Position numbers and translations under genes: made by a program. A DNA stretch of 5,968 nt, taken from NCBI GenBank assembly GCA_016213455.1, contig JACRAG010000504.1:1-5968 (forward strand), read 5' to 3'. The notes under the pieces were generated by a model. It was not told the origin of the DNA, ran no database searches, and saw only the letters and a program-made list of their open reading frames with translations. Positions 1 to 5,506 of this stretch are shown here, piece after piece (position 1 is the first letter of the stretch; each line of letters begins with the position of its first letter). The stretch comes from Anaerolineae bacterium. Its GTDB lineage: Bacteria > Chloroflexota > Anaerolineae > Anaerolineales > Anaerolineaceae.

Positions 1-372
1 CAGGCGCTGTTGGAAGGCTTCCATCAGCGGTTGGTGGGCATAAGCCGGTTCAACGAAGTCAATCACCGTGGTGGTGCCGCCCAGCGCAGCCGCACGCGAT
101 CCGGTTGCCCAGGTATCGCTGGTCACCAGCGCGCCTGCGTTCATCTCCAGGTGCACATGCGGGTCCACGCCGCCGGGGATCACCAGCCTGTCATCCGCTG
201 CAATCACGCTGCGCCCTTGCAGGTTCTGCCCGATGGCAGCGATTTTGCCGTCCAGGATTCCGATATCCGCCCGAATCAAGTCTGGATTCGAGCCGTCACC
301 CGCTTCAGCCAATTGTTTGCGAAGGGCGGGTGTCGCTATCAGGGAACCATGCTGGATCACGCAATCGAACAT
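1..372 (-). CDS. Dihydropyrimidinase / D-hydantoinase-type amidohydrolase, N-terminal part (runs off left edge)
   Basis: Reading the reverse strand from the ATG at 370-372 gives 124 open codons to the window edge. The protein has an N-terminal beta-sandwich segment ending in DGKIAAIG (residues 41-48), then VIPGGVDPHVHLEM with the metal-binding HxH pair at H72 and H74, then SDTWATGSRAAALGGTTTVI. This is the characteristic start of cyclic amidohydrolases that open hydantoin or dihydropyrimidine rings in the cytoplasm. The carboxylated lysine and the other metal ligands would lie beyond the edge, so the exact substrate cannot be judged. The start is well bounded, because an in-frame TAG lies seven codons upstream with no other start codon between; the ribosome site is weak (GGATGTGA). 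Residues 14-34 form a longer stretch than the short turn usual at this point in hydantoinases. The gene lies 90 bp behind the XRE-cupin regulator on the same strand and is probably co-transcribed. Other cyclic amidohydrolases (allantoinase-like) are possible but fit the motif wording less well. Confidence 0.88.
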   Translation of the reverse strand, partial: MFDCVIQHGSLIATPALRKQLAEAGDGSNPDLIRADIGILDGKIAAIGQNLQGRSVIAADDRLVIPGGVDPHVHLEMNAGALVTSDTWATGSRAAALGGTTTVIDFVEPAYAHQPLMEAFQQRL

Positions 373-435
373 TTCACATCCGTTGCCGCTCTACAAAGCG
401 AATGAGTTACGAATTGGGTCGATGTCAACCGCATC

Positions 436-450
436 CCCCGCGCTGCGGGG
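436..450. other. GC-rich hairpin between regulator and hydantoinase genes
   Basis: CCCCGC, loop GCT, GCGGGG forms a perfect 6-bp stem in the 90-bp gap between the two minus-strand genes. It begins 13 bp past the regulator stop codon. On the minus strand no T-run follows, so it is not a standard intrinsic terminator. It may be a partial terminator or an RNA-processing or stability element that sets the ratio of regulator to hydantoinase. A TTGACA hexamer (minus, 423-428) lies just beyond it, but no matching -10 box was found at 16-18 bp. Confidence 0.45.
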
Positions 451-462
451 AGGGTACGGCGA

Positions 463-1017
463 TTAGAAGACCGGCGGGGTGATCACGGATATCCAGGTAA
501 CCCGTTTATCCGAGGCGCAGGAAAGCTCATTCAACTGCGAGCCCTCGAAATAAATGCTGTCACCCTCTTCCAATACATATTCCTCGCCGGAAATCCCGAC
601 GCGCAGCGAACCGGAAAGCACAAAGATGATCTCTTCCGTGGGCGTCTTGAGCGGACGAACCACGTTACCGGAACCACACTCCAGCGTGCCGATCAACGCC
701 TCCATTTTGTGCGAGAGATCCGGGGTCAGCATCTCATACATCACGGTCAGGCCTTCCAGCTCCAGCCGCGGACGGGCATTCCGCCGCACCACCGGCGACT
801 TTTTGGAATTGTCTGCCAGGAAAAAAAGCAGCGGAACATCCAGCGCTTCAGCTACTTTGCGCAGTGAGTTCAGGGATGGGTTGGTCACCCCGCGCTCGAT
901 CTGGCTGATGAAAGATGCGGTCAGGCCCGTTCTGGCGGCCAGATCTCGCAAACTGAGACTATAATCAAGTCTGCGCTTGCGAATTTTTAAACCGATAGCC
1001 GAGTTTTCAGGCATCAT
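463..1017 (-). CDS. XRE-family transcriptional regulator with C-terminal cupin sensor domain
   Basis: The product is 184 residues, the usual size for the HTH_3 plus cupin_2 class of regulators (PuuR-like group). Residues 9-65 are the helix-turn-helix domain, with DLAARTGLTASFISQIERG covering the turn and recognition helix. Residues 107-182 are a small beta-barrel cupin with EEIIFVLSGSLRVGI and EEGDSIYFEGS. In this class the cupin binds a small effector and controls DNA binding. The positions where many cupins carry metal-binding histidines read PTEE and GSQLNEL, with no histidine, so metal binding is unlikely. The ATG at 1017 is chosen because GGAG lies 8 bases upstream (1026-1029); a second ATG follows at 1014, and the longer reading from 1050 has no better ribosome site. 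A strong promoter and a 17-bp palindrome lie upstream, which suggests self-repression. The hydantoinase gene follows on the same strand. Family assignment is firm; effector and targets are inferred. Confidence 0.9.
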   Translation of the reverse strand: MMPENSAIGLKIRKRRLDYSLSLRDLAARTGLTASFISQIERGVTNPSLNSLRKVAEALDVPLLFFLADNSKKSPVVRRNARPRLELEGLTVMYEMLTPDLSHKMEALIGTLECGSGNVVRPLKTPTEEIIFVLSGSLRVGISGEEYVLEEGDSIYFEGSQLNELSCASDKRVTWISVITPPVF

Positions 1018-1025
1018 GTGGGTTT

Positions 1026-1029
1026 CTCC
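1026..1029 (-). promoter_or_regulatory. Ribosome binding site of the XRE-cupin gene
   Basis: GGAG on the minus strand lies 8 bases before the ATG at 1017. It decides in favour of this start over the in-frame codon at 1050. Confidence 0.65.
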
Positions 1030-1070
1030 AACGCCGAATACCGTGCACAATCAAGAGTTCGACTTTTCTG

Positions 1071-1099
1071 TTGACCAGATGGGAAGAAGCGCGTTCATT
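1071..1099 (+). promoter_or_regulatory. Possible weak promoter toward the URO-D genes
   Basis: TTGACC (1071-1076) is followed after 17 bp by TTCATT (1094-1099). The -35 box is good and the -10 box poor. Its -10 lies almost mirror-symmetrically to the regulator's -10 about the operator centre at 1115, which repeats the arrangement of the second divergent region. If used, the URO-D transcript would have a leader of about 240 bases. No better plus-strand promoter was found between 1100 and 1349. Confidence 0.25.
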
Positions 1100-1106
1100 C
1101 ACGCTA

Positions 1107-1123
1107 GTAAAGTATGACTTTAC
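1107..1123. promoter_or_regulatory. Palindromic operator, site 1 (probable XRE-cupin binding site)
   Basis: GTAAAGTATGACTTTAC is a perfect inverted repeat with 7-bp arms and a 3-bp spacer. It begins six bases past the TATAAT box of the regulator promoter, covering the expected transcription start and first transcribed bases, where a bound protein would block initiation. A 17-bp relative with identical arms apart from its last base lies at 5515-5531. Binding by the adjacent XRE-cupin regulator is inferred from position, symmetry and recurrence. Confidence 0.72.
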
Positions 1124-1129
1124 AATCGT

Positions 1130-1158
1130 ATTATAGCAACCTGCCCATTCAAAGTCAA
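1130..1158 (-). promoter_or_regulatory. Sigma-70-like promoter of the XRE-cupin gene
   Basis: On the minus strand TTGACT (1153-1158) and TATAAT (1130-1135) are separated by exactly 17 bp, close to the ideal housekeeping promoter. The start point would be near 1123, at the edge of the palindrome, giving a leader of about 106 bases before the ATG at 1017. Confidence 0.78.
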
Positions 1159-1320
1159 ACCCCAACCCGGATAGATTCACCGGAATATTGAAAAAAGCAG
1201 CATAATGGTACCGTCCGTTGTGCAAGTGCCACCCTCGCCTGCCATGGATGAATATTCCATCGCGAACCACCCCGCCGGCTGTCCGCCAATCCGGAATGCA
1301 AACGGACGACCCAACAACCC

Positions 1321-1336
1321 GGGCAGTTTCCTGCCC
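1321..1336 (+). other. Stem-loop just before the ribosome site of the first URO-D gene
   Basis: GGGCAG, loop TTTC, CTGCCC forms a perfect 6-bp stem ending four bases before GGAG (1340-1343). In mRNA it could affect ribosome access or protect the 5' part of the transcript. The role is inferred. Confidence 0.4.
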
Positions 1337-1339
1337 CAT

Positions 1340-1343
1340 GGAG
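1340..1343 (+). promoter_or_regulatory. Ribosome binding site of the first URO-D gene
   Basis: GGAG lies six bases before the ATG at 1350 and supports that start. It sits inside a mini reading frame ATG GAG CAA TAG (1338-1349) that ends directly against the start codon. Confidence 0.6.
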
Positions 1344-1349
1344 CAATAG

Positions 1350-2405
1350 ATGAAGGATGAATTGAAGCGCTGTCTGGATGACCTGGAAAACCGCATCGAC
1401 CTGGATGAAGAAACCGCGCTGCGCCAGGCCTGGATCGAGTTTGCCTCCGGGCGTTGCCAGACCGAAATCTTCGCCCCCAGGCGCAGCCGCGAACGCCCTG
1501 CCGGGATCGATTGGCCCAGGGTGCCCATCAACGCGGCGTTGGAAGACCTGGACCAGATGGCGCTGCAGCAATTCGGCCTGTGTTCAGACCAGCTTGCCCG
1601 CGCAGACGGCAGCCTGTTGAATGTCCGCTGCAATTACGGGACGGGCATCCTGCCTCTGCTCTTCGGCGCCAGGCTGTTTTTGATGGACGAAGCGCTCGAC
1701 ACGCTGCCCACCACGCATCCGCTGCCGGACCGTTCCAGCATCGCCAAAGTCATCGAGGCGGGCATCCCGGACCTGAACCGCGGCTTCGGCGAGCGCGTGT
1801 TCGCCATGGGGGAAATTTTCACCCAGATCGCCCGCCTCTATCCAAAAATCGGCCAGGTGGTGTCCATCTATCACCCGGACCTGCAAGGCCCGATGGACAT
1901 TGCCGAATTGTTGTGGGGCAGCACGATCTTCACAGCCGTCTTTGATGAGCCGGGCTTGATTCACGACCTGCTGGCGTTGGTCACCCAAACTTACCTCGCC
2001 TTCCTGCGCAAATGGGAATCCATCGTGCCATTCGACGCGGAATGGAATCCACATTGGGGTATGTTGTTTCCCGGCAAGATCTTGTTGCGCCTGGATTCAG
2101 CCACCAATTTTTCCAGCAAGATGATCGAAGATTTTTCATTCCCCTATGACCAGCAGCTCCTGGATCTTTACCCGGGGGCGGTCCACTTTTGCGGCAGAGG
2201 TCACCATTTCATCCAGTCACTGGGCATGCTGCGCGGCTTGCGCGCCGTGAACATTTCACAGCCCGAACTGAATCGCATGGAGAGCATTTACGCCCACACC
2301 GTGGACCATGATATCCTGTTGATTGGCCTGAAACGCGAAGCCGCCGACCAGGCGCTGGCAGCAGGTCGCCCCCTGCGCGGCAAAGTGCATTGCTACTCCT
2401 CCTGA
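1350..2405 (+). CDS. URO-D superfamily protein, probable methyltransferase-like (first of a pair)
   Basis: The product is 351 residues and cytoplasmic, with no signal or membrane segment. The C-terminal two thirds resemble the URO-D/methyltransferase TIM-barrel fold: IYHPDLQGPMDIAELLWGS (173-191), a helical stretch around DEPGLIHDLLALVTQTY (199-215), and VHFCGRG, whose HxC (H279, C281) matches the zinc-binding motif of the MtaA/MtbA type methyltransferases. A further Cys (C348) lies close to the C-terminus and could be a third ligand. The HemE signature around MRQAGR is absent, so uroporphyrinogen decarboxylation in haem synthesis is unlikely. About 90 residues at the N-terminus (rich in charged helices) have no recognisable motif. 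The ATG at 1350 has GGAG six bases upstream. The stop is 14 bp before the next gene, of the same superfamily, so the two form an operon. The family is reasonably sure; methyl transfer and the substrate are inference. Confidence 0.78.
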   Translation: MKDELKRCLDDLENRIDLDEETALRQAWIEFASGRCQTEIFAPRRSRERPAGIDWPRVPINAALEDLDQMALQQFGLCSDQLARADGSLLNVRCNYGTGILPLLFGARLFLMDEALDTLPTTHPLPDRSSIAKVIEAGIPDLNRGFGERVFAMGEIFTQIARLYPKIGQVVSIYHPDLQGPMDIAELLWGSTIFTAVFDEPGLIHDLLALVTQTYLAFLRKWESIVPFDAEWNPHWGMLFPGKILLRLDSATNFSSKMIEDFSFPYDQQLLDLYPGAVHFCGRGHHFIQSLGMLRGLRAVNISQPELNRMESIYAHTVDHDILLIGLKREAADQALAAGRPLRGKVHCYSS

Positions 2406-2410
2406 AGCGA

Positions 2411-2414
2411 AAGG
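2411..2414 (+). promoter_or_regulatory. Ribosome binding site of the second URO-D gene
   Basis: AAGG lies five bases before the ATG at 2420. This favours 2420 over the in-frame TTG-type start at 2390, which would overlap the upstream gene. Confidence 0.5.
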
Positions 2415-2419
2415 CAGCC

Positions 2420-3412
2420 ATGAATTCCAAAGAAATCATCCTGGCCAACATCAACCACCAGAATCCACCCCGCTGCGGCATGGATTTTGACCGGGGCAGG
2501 CTCTCCGATTTTCTGTTTGCCGACCTTAAACCGCACGCCTACCAGCAGAAACGCTGGGTCGAAGGCCAGATGGAGTATTACGATGACGAGTGGGGCAATA
2601 TATGGCACCGCATGTTGGGCGGTTCGTTCAAAGGTGAAATTTACCAGCCCGCCATCCGCCAATGGAGCGATCTGGATGCGCTGCGCCTGCCGGATTATTC
2701 CCAACCGGGCTGCGCCCAATCCATGAACGACCTGTTTCAACAGCCCACGGACAAATTCAAAATGGCAGCCATCGGCGGCTGGATCTTCGACAATGCGCGC
2801 TATCTACGCAGGCTGGACATCTACCTGATGGACCTGGCGCTCCATCCGGATGAGTTGATGCGCCTGCACGAAATGGTGGCGGAGGTTTATACCCAGAAGA
2901 TCCACCTGGCGGGCAAAGCGGGCGCCGACGGCATCTTCATCGGTGAGGACATGGGCACCCAGACCGGTCTGCTCTTCAGCCCCAAAATGTTCCGGCGCTA
3001 CTTCAAGGCCATGTACACCGGTCTGTTCAGCCTGGCGCACAGCTATAACATGAAAGTCTTCCTGCATTCCTGCGGGCAGAACTGGGCCATTCTGCCCGAC
3101 CTGCTGGAAGCCGGCGTGGATGTGTTCCAATTCGACCAGCCCGCCGTGTACGACATGCCCCGCCTGTCGGCCCTGCTCAAAGAGCACAAAGCTGCTCTGT
3201 ACAGCCCGGTGGATATTCAAGCCATTCTCCCCACCGGCGACCGTGAGTTGATCCGCGCCGGCGCTGCCCGCATGGTGGAGACCTTTCAGGGTGGGTTGAT
3301 TTGCAAAAATTATCTCGACCTCAAAGGCATTGGCGTGCGCGAAGAATGGGATGACTGGGCATACGAAGCCATTTGCGAGCAGGTCATCACGACCTACGAC
3401 GCCTCGCGCTGA
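2420..3412 (+). CDS. URO-D superfamily protein, MtaA/MtbA-like (second of a pair)
   Basis: The product is 330 residues, near the usual length for URO-D-family methyltransferases. It starts MNSKEIILANINHQNPPR, typical of the family's N-terminus. ADGIFIGEDMGTQTGLLFSP (169-188) is the characteristic barrel strand and loop, and FLHSCGQ (215-221) carries the HxC metal motif (H216, C218). A Cys at 295 in GGLICKNYLD is a candidate third zinc ligand. Members with these residues move methyl groups between a corrinoid protein and a thiol such as coenzyme M, or act on small methylated compounds; other members are uncharacterised. The HemE MRQAGR arginine motif is missing. The gene follows the first URO-D gene by 14 bp and is almost certainly co-transcribed. 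No corrinoid-binding protein is encoded in the window. It converges with the ParB/Usp gene. A longer start at 2390 is possible but lacks a ribosome site and would overlap the upstream gene. Confidence 0.85.
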   Translation: MNSKEIILANINHQNPPRCGMDFDRGRLSDFLFADLKPHAYQQKRWVEGQMEYYDDEWGNIWHRMLGGSFKGEIYQPAIRQWSDLDALRLPDYSQPGCAQSMNDLFQQPTDKFKMAAIGGWIFDNARYLRRLDIYLMDLALHPDELMRLHEMVAEVYTQKIHLAGKAGADGIFIGEDMGTQTGLLFSPKMFRRYFKAMYTGLFSLAHSYNMKVFLHSCGQNWAILPDLLEAGVDVFQFDQPAVYDMPRLSALLKEHKAALYSPVDIQAILPTGDRELIRAGAARMVETFQGGLICKNYLDLKGIGVREEWDDWAYEAICEQVITTYDASR

Positions 3413-3456
3413 GCGAACCGCTGCACAGCTCACACGCAACACCCGTTCATTCCAAA

Positions 3457-3516
3457 ATTGATGGATGCCCCGGCAGTTGGTTATCGTGAAGGCTCTATTG
3501 ATCGCATCCATCCAAT
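3457..3516. terminator. Inverted repeat between convergent genes (possible bidirectional terminator)
   Basis: GATGGATG (3460-3467) pairs with CATCCATC (3505-3512), and ATT/AAT extends the stem past one bulged C (3513). The 37-base loop is long. On the minus strand the stem is followed by AATTTTGG, a short T-run; on the plus strand no T-run follows. It is the only notable structure between the convergent stop codons at 3412 and 3527, so a weak terminator is plausible but unproven. Confidence 0.25.
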
Positions 3517-3526
3517 GGACGGGGAC

Positions 3527-5398
3527 TCAGCGGCAGATCATCACCATGCAGCGCGTATCTTGCAGCACCCGGTCCACCGTGCTGCCCTTAAAAAGCTCCT
3601 TCAGCAGACCCCCTTCGTAGCCCCCCATCAAAACCAGGTCACAGTGGGTGGATTGGCAGGCGTTGAGGATGGCGCGCGCCGGATTTTGATAATCCTGCAG
3701 ATAGGTGACGATGCGGATGGTCATCGCCTCCAGGTAGGTTTGCGCACGCCGCCGCAGGGCTGCCGTCGCTTCGTCGGTTTCACCAATGGTGATCACCGTC
3801 AATTCCATCTTGAAGCGCAGGCAAAGATAAGCCGCCATGGATAAAGCCTCGTCCGCCAGGCGTCCGCCGCCGTAAGCCAGCAACGCATTGCGGATGGTGG
3901 GCGCCGCCCCCGACGGGACGAGCAGCAGCGGTGCGGCGCAGCGGCGGATGAGCGCGCGCAAGCCGGAATTGAGCCGCTTCAACAGCGCATACGGCGGTGG
4001 ATAGCTCATCGGCGCCACCACCAGGTCCACCCAAAAACTACGCTCATACACCACCCGGCGTACCTGACCGGTCTCCACTGCCATCCTGCCCTCGATGCCA
4101 GCCTGTTCGCAGCGCTGCAAAAACCGGCTGCGGATCGCCTGGATGGCAGGCGCATCCGGATCTGCTTTTTCGGGCAGGATGGTCAACCCGCTCACCGCAG
4201 CCTGCTCATTTTGGGCGACAAACAAAGCCGCCTCCAACGCGTTCCACCCCAGATCCGTGCCCGGCAAAGCCACCAGGACCGAGTCAAAAAGACCTTTGTC
4301 ATCCCCGCGCGTCTTTTTTCTGAACTGGCGCCAGAACCCGGGCGGCAGCGAAGGCTCCAGCGGCGCAGGCGCAAAGGCATAAATCAATTTCTTCTGCAGG
4401 CGCGAGAGCCGGTGCCCAATATCCCGGGAATAGTTGAAGGTGAAGTTCTGGATCGCATCGCGCGGGGTGAGTTTCCAGCCCAATTCCTGCTCGCTGCGCC
4501 ACAAATATTCCATGATCCACACGTACACATCGGTTTCCGTGCGGTCCGAAAAGAACTGCATCACATTCCTGGCTCGCAGCAGTTCGACCACCGGGAGATA
4601 CACATGGTCAACCCAGTCGCTGGCGGCTTGCTCAAATGGAATGTCGCGCTTTTCACGCGCAGACAGTATCTGCTGGTGCCGGGCAATCTGATCCAACAGC
4701 CGGCGGTGATCATCCGGAATGGTCGAGCGCAGACCCACCTGCGGGCGTGATTTATCCAGGCCAGTTTTGGCCAGGAAATGGTCAAACTCCGATTTGAGGA
4801 TCACATCTTCAAAATCATCCTCAGGCGTCAACGGCACGCGCGTCTTCACCTCGCGCACATACGCCTCGATATGCCTTGCGCCGCTTTCGCGGGCGACCGA
4901 CGCGCGGTGGTGCCCGTCGATGATAAAGTAAGCTTGCCCCACCTGGTACACTTCAATCGGCGGCAGCCCAGACAGGTCATCCATCATGGTTTTCACCCGC
5001 GCCCAGCGCTCCTTGTCTTCGCTGTTTAGCGGGAGCAGGTTGCGGGTGAAATCTTTGGTGCGGCTCAGCGAACCGATGATCGCGTCCAATGGAATTTCTT
5101 TAAGCTTGCGGTCTGCCGACTCAACCCCCGAAAAACGCCGCCGCACTTCTTCGTATTGCATCAATCCGACCGGCGTGCCGGACAGGCGCGAAAGGATCGA
5201 CTCCAGCGCGCCTTTCGCGCGGGCTGCCAGAAAATCTTCCAATGCCTCGTGGTAATTCAAGCCGGAAAGATCGCGCATCTGTCCTCTGCCGGACCGCTCC
5301 AGATCCGTACAGTAATCATACAGAAAATAACCGTCGAACGGGTAACCGAATTGCAGCTTTGTGTCACAGGTTGTTTGCTCTTTAGAAACCAGGCGCAT
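3527..5398 (-). CDS. ParB/Srx-like domain protein fused to two UspA-like (universal stress) domains
   Basis: The reading gives 623 residues from the ATG at 5398. Residues 101-185 form a ParB/sulfiredoxin-like domain: IPLDAIIGSLSRTKDF, then VYQVGQAYFIIDGHHRASVAR, whose DGHHR (161-165) is the conserved core. Residues 262-310 (YLPVVELLRARNVMQFFS, RTETDVYVWIMEYL) recall proteins of the DUF4032 type that also carry this ParB-like unit; I recall this resemblance and could not check it. Residues 370-497 form a first UspA-like domain, and 500-623 a second ending DLVLMGGYEGG...FKGSTVDRVL, close to the UspA nucleotide-binding G-x2-G...G-S/T motif. The first Usp unit lacks those glycines, so it may be structural only. 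The protein is probably a soluble stress or nucleotide-sensing factor; whether the ParB-like part acts on nucleic acid is unknown. The open frame extends to a TTG at 5494 directly after a TGA, with a poor ribosome site; that would add 32 residues, including a hydrophobic stretch. ATG 5398 also lacks a clear ribosome site, so the start is uncertain. Confidence 0.8.
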   Translation of the reverse strand: MRLVSKEQTTCDTKLQFGYPFDGYFLYDYCTDLERSGRGQMRDLSGLNYHEALEDFLAARAKGALESILSRLSGTPVGLMQYEEVRRRFSGVESADRKLKEIPLDAIIGSLSRTKDFTRNLLPLNSEDKERWARVKTMMDDLSGLPPIEVYQVGQAYFIIDGHHRASVARESGARHIEAYVREVKTRVPLTPEDDFEDVILKSEFDHFLAKTGLDKSRPQVGLRSTIPDDHRRLLDQIARHQQILSAREKRDIPFEQAASDWVDHVYLPVVELLRARNVMQFFSDRTETDVYVWIMEYLWRSEQELGWKLTPRDAIQNFTFNYSRDIGHRLSRLQKKLIYAFAPAPLEPSLPPGFWRQFRKKTRGDDKGLFDSVLVALPGTDLGWNALEAALFVAQNEQAAVSGLTILPEKADPDAPAIQAIRSRFLQRCEQAGIEGRMAVETGQVRRVVYERSFWVDLVVAPMSYPPPYALLKRLNSGLRALIRRCAAPLLLVPSGAAPTIRNALLAYGGGRLADEALSMAAYLCLRFKMELTVITIGETDEATAALRRRAQTYLEAMTIRIVTYLQDYQNPARAILNACQSTHCDLVLMGGYEGGLLKELFKGSTVDRVLQDTRCMVMICR

Positions 5399-5477
5399 GG
5401 GATACGGTGGATCGAGATCAGCGGCCGCCAGAGACACCAGCTTCGGACCGAAGATTAATAGGAAGCGAAATTGATGC

Positions 5478-5506
5478 TTGTATTTACCAATCAATCAACC
5501 TATAAT
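5478..5506 (+). promoter_or_regulatory. Promoter of the lipoprotein gene
   Basis: TTGTAT (5478-5483), 17 bp, then a perfect TATAAT (5501-5506). The start would be near 5513, just before the operator core, giving a leader of about 200 bases before the ATG at 5712. Confidence 0.62.

Larger units (their letters stand above)
1018..1349. other. Divergent intergenic region between the regulator and the URO-D pair
   Basis: This 332-bp stretch holds no convincing gene; the reading frames crossing it lack ribosome sites and family resemblance. It contains the regulator promoter (1130-1158, minus), the palindromic operator (1107-1123), a possible weak plus-strand promoter (1071-1099), two AT-rich motifs GGAATATTGA (1182-1191) and its inverted relative TGAATATTCC (1249-1258), and a 6-bp-stem hairpin (1321-1336) immediately before the ribosome site of the first URO-D gene. 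Confidence 0.7.

Noticed and set aside
400..428. Separate hydantoinase promoter at the TTGACA hexamer
   Set aside because: The -35 match is perfect, but no acceptable -10 box exists at 16-18 bp (the best is TCATTC).
10..482. Three overlapping plus-strand frames opposite the hydantoinase
   Set aside because: The minus-strand translation has clear hydantoinase motifs including HxH; the plus frames show no family features or ribosome sites.
1250..1257. GAATATTC palindrome as a stand-alone operator
   Set aside because: Eight-base palindromes of this composition arise by chance; kept only as part of the inverted motif pair.
1007..1633. Long minus-strand frames crossing the divergent region into the URO-D gene
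   Set aside because: They cover the promoter, operator and a gene with a better frame, and their products are Arg/Ser-rich without motifs.
1350..3412. Haem biosynthesis uroporphyrinogen decarboxylase (hemE)
   Set aside because: Both proteins lack the MRQAGR region needed to hold the tetrapyrrole and instead carry HxC motifs of the methyltransferase branch.
3410..3432. TGAGC/GCTCA stem at the end of the second URO-D gene as a terminator
   Set aside because: A five-bp stem with a 13-base loop and no T-run is too weak.
2804..3511. 235-codon minus-strand frame opposite the second URO-D gene
   Set aside because: It is a His/Val/Gln-rich shadow of a gene with unmistakable URO-D motifs on the plus strand.
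4921..4936. TAAAGTAAGCTT, resembling half of the operator
   Set aside because: Only one arm matches; it lies inside the ParB/Usp coding sequence and the second arm is missing.
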